From Candidatus Brevundimonas phytovorans (GTDB lineage Bacteria; Pseudomonadota; Alphaproteobacteria; Caulobacterales; Caulobacteraceae), in assembly GCA_029203145.1 (NCBI GenBank), contig CP119309.1, positions 2,505,001 to 2,569,000 of the forward strand: a stretch of 64,000 bases of DNA, written 5' to 3'. Positions 61,679-64,000 of the stretch are shown in pieces (within the stretch, counting starts at the first letter, position 1; every line of letters begins with the position of its first letter). The translations under genes and the position numbers were made by a program. A model generated the notes under the pieces. The model was not told the origin of the DNA. It did not search any database and worked only from the letters and a program-made list of their open reading frames with translations.

Positions 61679-64000
61679 CTAGGTCGGGTTCGCCAGCCGG
61701 TCGGCGGCGCGCGGCCGAGCCTCCATCTTCAACGTCGCCCGGATGATGTCCTCCACCGTCTCGCCAGCAGTCAAATCGCGCAGCTCCGGGTTTTTGTTGA
61801 AATAGGCCTCCCGACTGGCGTGAAGCTCGGCGCGGCTCTCCTCGTCCGAGAGGAGGGCGTGCACCTTGGCGACAACCTCTTCGTCGCTGGTCGCACGCAT
61901 CGCGACGCCGAGACGCGCGAGGTCCACGACATAGTCCGCCCCTGTGAGATTGATCGACAAGACTGCTCGCCCCATCATTGCCGCTTCCAGCCCCACGTTC
62001 GAAAACTGCGTCACCACCAGGTCGGCCGCCTTCATGAGGGCATAGATATCGCCTTCGCGCTGAACCTTGACTTCTCCGGTGGCCTCGGCCTCAACCATGG
62101 CCCGAAGGCCCTCGACAGCGTCGAGCGGCGTGCGGGGATGAAGCTTCACGATCAGCAAACTGTCTGCGACGGTGTTCGCCGCCCTCACGATCATGCGGAT
62201 AATCTCGTCGCCCTCGGCGCCCTGCCCATGCTGGGCGCCGAACACAATCACCGGCCTTCCGGTGACAATATCCAGTTGCGCGCGGGCCTGTTGGATCGTC
62301 ATATCTTTGACCCGCCCCAACTGCTCGCCGATCATGAGCGAGCCGATGCGCTTGATGGCTTGGCGCTTGGGGGGAGCCTTGGCAGCGTAGACGGCAAGTT
62401 GGTCCTCCGTCAGCCCGCCGTAAATGTCGGCCATGCTTGCGTGGTATCGAGGGTGTGGAGAAATAAAGAAGGCTTGGAGGTCCAGAGTCGGAATGCCGAG
62501 TTTGCGCGCGACCATGGTCGTCGAACGCGCGCTGACCATGCGCCCCGGCATGGTGACGACCAGGTCGATCTCTTCGGCCACCAGCAAGTTGCGCAACGCC
62601 TGTACCTGGGCGATCTCATGCGCCAGTCCCAACGGGATACTGTTGACGAAACGCGACGCATTGCAGAGGAAGAAAATATCCGCCTGCGAGCCGGTCCAGT
62701 TGGCCCGGAAGGCTTCAAACATCCGGCGCATTGGAGCCCTCATCGCGGCTTTCAACGCGACGTCAGGCAACAGGCGGGGCGTGAGATGGTCATGCTGGAT
62801 GCGGGTGACTTCAGCGAACTTTTCATCGCCGCTGGCCGCGCCGTTATAGACGCGCACCTCCAAGAAGCTCGCAAGCCGTTTGTATAGCGCCACAGAACTC
62901 GTGAAATAGCTGCTGTCGCCCAGACTTGTCAGGATAAGCACTCGTTTCCGCTCTTTCCCTTGGCCAACCTTCTCTGACTCTGGGCCAGCGCTGGACAGAG
63001 CGGGCAGCCACTCAGCCATCTTCAGCGTCCGCGGCTCTACATTCTTCAGCGCCAACGAGGCCAGATTGAGGGTGATCTGCTCGATCTTGATGGCTTCTCC
63101 CGACCAGGCGCCCCGCAGCGCGCTCAGCGCCGCCGCCTTGCGAACATTGAAGAGCACCAGAACGTTCTTGAACCCCATGGACTTGAGGAAGAACGCGATC
63201 TGCATCGCGTTGATATAGTGGACGTCATCCACCACCACGGTGACCTGCGCGATATTGCGGCTCTTCAGGTACTCGTAGAGCTTCATCGACTGGCTGATAC
63301 TGGGAAAGATGCGATCTTCCATCAGAAGACGCACCACCTCGGCTTCGAAGGAGCCTGACTTGGGCGCCCTGCCGAACAGGCCCTGTGTCATCGCTTTGGA
63401 AATCTCGATCGCTAGAGTCGCGCTGGCGTAGTCTCCTGCCGAGTTCACCGTGAACCCGACGTCGCCGACTGTCTGCGGCGCGCCAGTGTCCTTCTCGCCC
63501 TTCGACGCGAGACCAACACGAAGCTCCTCGTAGTCGATGCCCTTCTCGCCGAACCGGCCAGCCACCGCTGCGTCAAGTTCAGCCAACGTCAGGACGACCT
63601 GTGTTTTCGAAATCGCCTTCTCGGCGGCCGCCGAACGGATGGGAGGGTTGATGGCCTCAAGATCTTCTACGGTATAGACGCCCCAGAGCGATACCCGCTT
63701 CCGTAGCGCGACAAGCGCGGGTCCACCTTCGGCGCTGTTCTTTTCGAGATGCCGAAGAAGCGTCTCTGCAGCGAGCGCCCTTTGCGCGTGATCCGTGGAA
63801 GTCGCCGCCCATTTGGCCATTGCTCGGCCCAGAGCGCGGTGAACCCGGTTCAGACGCAAAAGGGCCAGATCCCATTCAACCTGTAACGACCGCGCGCCCT
63901 CGTCCAGGTAAATTTCCATGGCGTTCCACGCCAGATCGGCAGGAGAAATCGTCTTCAGGTACCGTGTCACCACAAGCCCAAGCGCCCGGTGCCGATGATC
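61679..64000 (-). CDS. GT-B-like surface polysaccharide transferase 4, 5' end beyond window
   Basis: At least 773 codons are present. The frame is open to the right edge, so the start may lie outside; GTG at 63973 is the first internal candidate. The N-terminal half is helical (YLKTISPADLAWNAMEIYLD, LLRLNRVHRALGRAMAKW), perhaps TPR-like. The middle has VTVVVDDVHYINAMQIAFFL, and the C-terminal part has VLILTSLGDSSYFTSSVALY, IDLVVTMPGRM, VIVFGAQHGQGAEGDEI, LLIVKLHPRTPLDAVEG (HP motif) and LVVTQFSNVGLEAAMMGRAV (SN-E motif). It is a probable glycosyltransferase of unknown specificity. Confidence 0.72.
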   Translation of the reverse strand, partial: DHRHRALGLVVTRYLKTISPADLAWNAMEIYLDEGARSLQVEWDLALLRLNRVHRALGRAMAKWAATSTDHAQRALAAETLLRHLEKNSAEGGPALVALRKRVSLWGVYTVEDLEAINPPIRSAAAEKAISKTQVVLTLAELDAAVAGRFGEKGIDYEELRVGLASKGEKDTGAPQTVGDVGFTVNSAGDYASATLAIEISKAMTQGLFGRAPKSGSFEAEVVRLLMEDRIFPSISQSMKLYEYLKSRNIAQVTVVVDDVHYINAMQIAFFLKSMGFKNVLVLFNVRKAAALSALRGAWSGEAIKIEQITLNLASLALKNVEPRTLKMAEWLPALSSAGPESEKVGQGKERKRVLILTSLGDSSYFTSSVALYKRLASFLEVRVYNGAASGDEKFAEVTRIQHDHLTPRLLPDVALKAAMRAPMRRMFEAFRANWTGSQADIFFLCNASRFVNSIPLGLAHEIAQVQALRNLLVAEEIDLVVTMPGRMVSARSTTMVARKLGIPTLDLQAFFISPHPRYHASMADIYGGLTEDQLAVYAAKAPPKRQAIKRIGSLMIGEQLGRVKDMTIQQARAQLDIVTGRPVIVFGAQHGQGAEGDEIIRMIVRAANTVADSLLIVKLHPRTPLDAVEGLRAMVEAEATGEVKVQREGDIYALMKAADLVVTQFSNVGLEAAMMGRAVLSINLTGADYVVDLARLGVAMRATSDEEVVAKVHALLSDEESRAELHASREAYFNKNPELRDLTAGETVEDIIRATLKMEARPRAADRLANPT

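Noticed and set aside
60956..62887. A 643-codon frame on the plus strand across two transferase genes
   Set aside because: It spans the boundary of two minus-strand genes, is Arg/His-rich and has no recognisable fold.

Overview
This 64 kb window is GC-rich chromosomal DNA from an alphaproteobacterium, most likely Caulobacterales and possibly Brevundimonas. This assignment is inferred from gene content and order: aroA-cmk-rpsA-ihfB, a TIGR02300 FYDLN acid protein, lptC-lptA-lptB-rpoN-hpf-ptsN, DUF1150 beside Hsp20, PhaR beside a thiolase, and a legionaminic-type sugar locus. No rRNA, CRISPR array, insertion sequence or prophage is visible. Three tRNA genes are present.

Positions 1-44600 are mainly housekeeping genes. 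From the left they are: ihfB (5' end only), rpsA, cmk, aroA and the FYDLN protein; two identical tRNA-Ala(GGC) genes; a nuclease-like protein and an Fe(II) oxygenase; a TadG-like pilus protein, MtgA, a WD40 protein and a hydrolase; a metal-homeostasis block (DUF2093, COG0523 GTPase, CDF exporter, NicO/UreH-like membrane protein) with two Zur-like operator candidates; a cyclopropane-fatty-acid synthase-type enzyme; rplU-rpmA with a hairpin leader; a GNAT and an NRAMP-related transporter; tRNA-Leu(CAG) and RNase D; LPS transport genes, sigma-54, HPF and PtsN; stress proteins; UDP-glucose dehydrogenase; two OmpA-type proteins; a frameshifted ManC-AGE fusion; argB, a nucleotidase and dapD; a subtilisin autotransporter; thiolase, hemolysin III and PhaR; a lipid-linked sugar glycosyltransferase pair; and HMG-CoA lyase.

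After a 558-base gap, positions 45165-64000 form a surface-polysaccharide locus. It encodes a sugar-1-phosphate nucleotidyltransferase, LegB- and LegC-like enzymes, two Gfo/Idh/MocA oxidoreductases and a CMP-nonulosonate synthetase, consistent with part of a (GDP-route) CMP-legionaminic acid pathway. Export components are an outer-membrane OPX lipoprotein, a KpsE-like protein, a KpsM-like permease and a KpsT-like protein. Four large, divergent GT-B-like proteins each carry an HP motif followed by a Ser/Asn motif, as in bacterial sialyltransferase families.

The most unusual observation is that the KpsT-like protein keeps the family's length and the WPxG/LTGRE region but has lost Walker A, the signature motif, Walker B and the H-loop. 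With the four HP-motif enzymes this suggests a nonulosonic-acid surface glycan system with a non-catalytic ABC subunit. The synthase, epimerase and acetyltransferase steps and a canonical ATPase are not in the window and may lie beyond 64000 or elsewhere.
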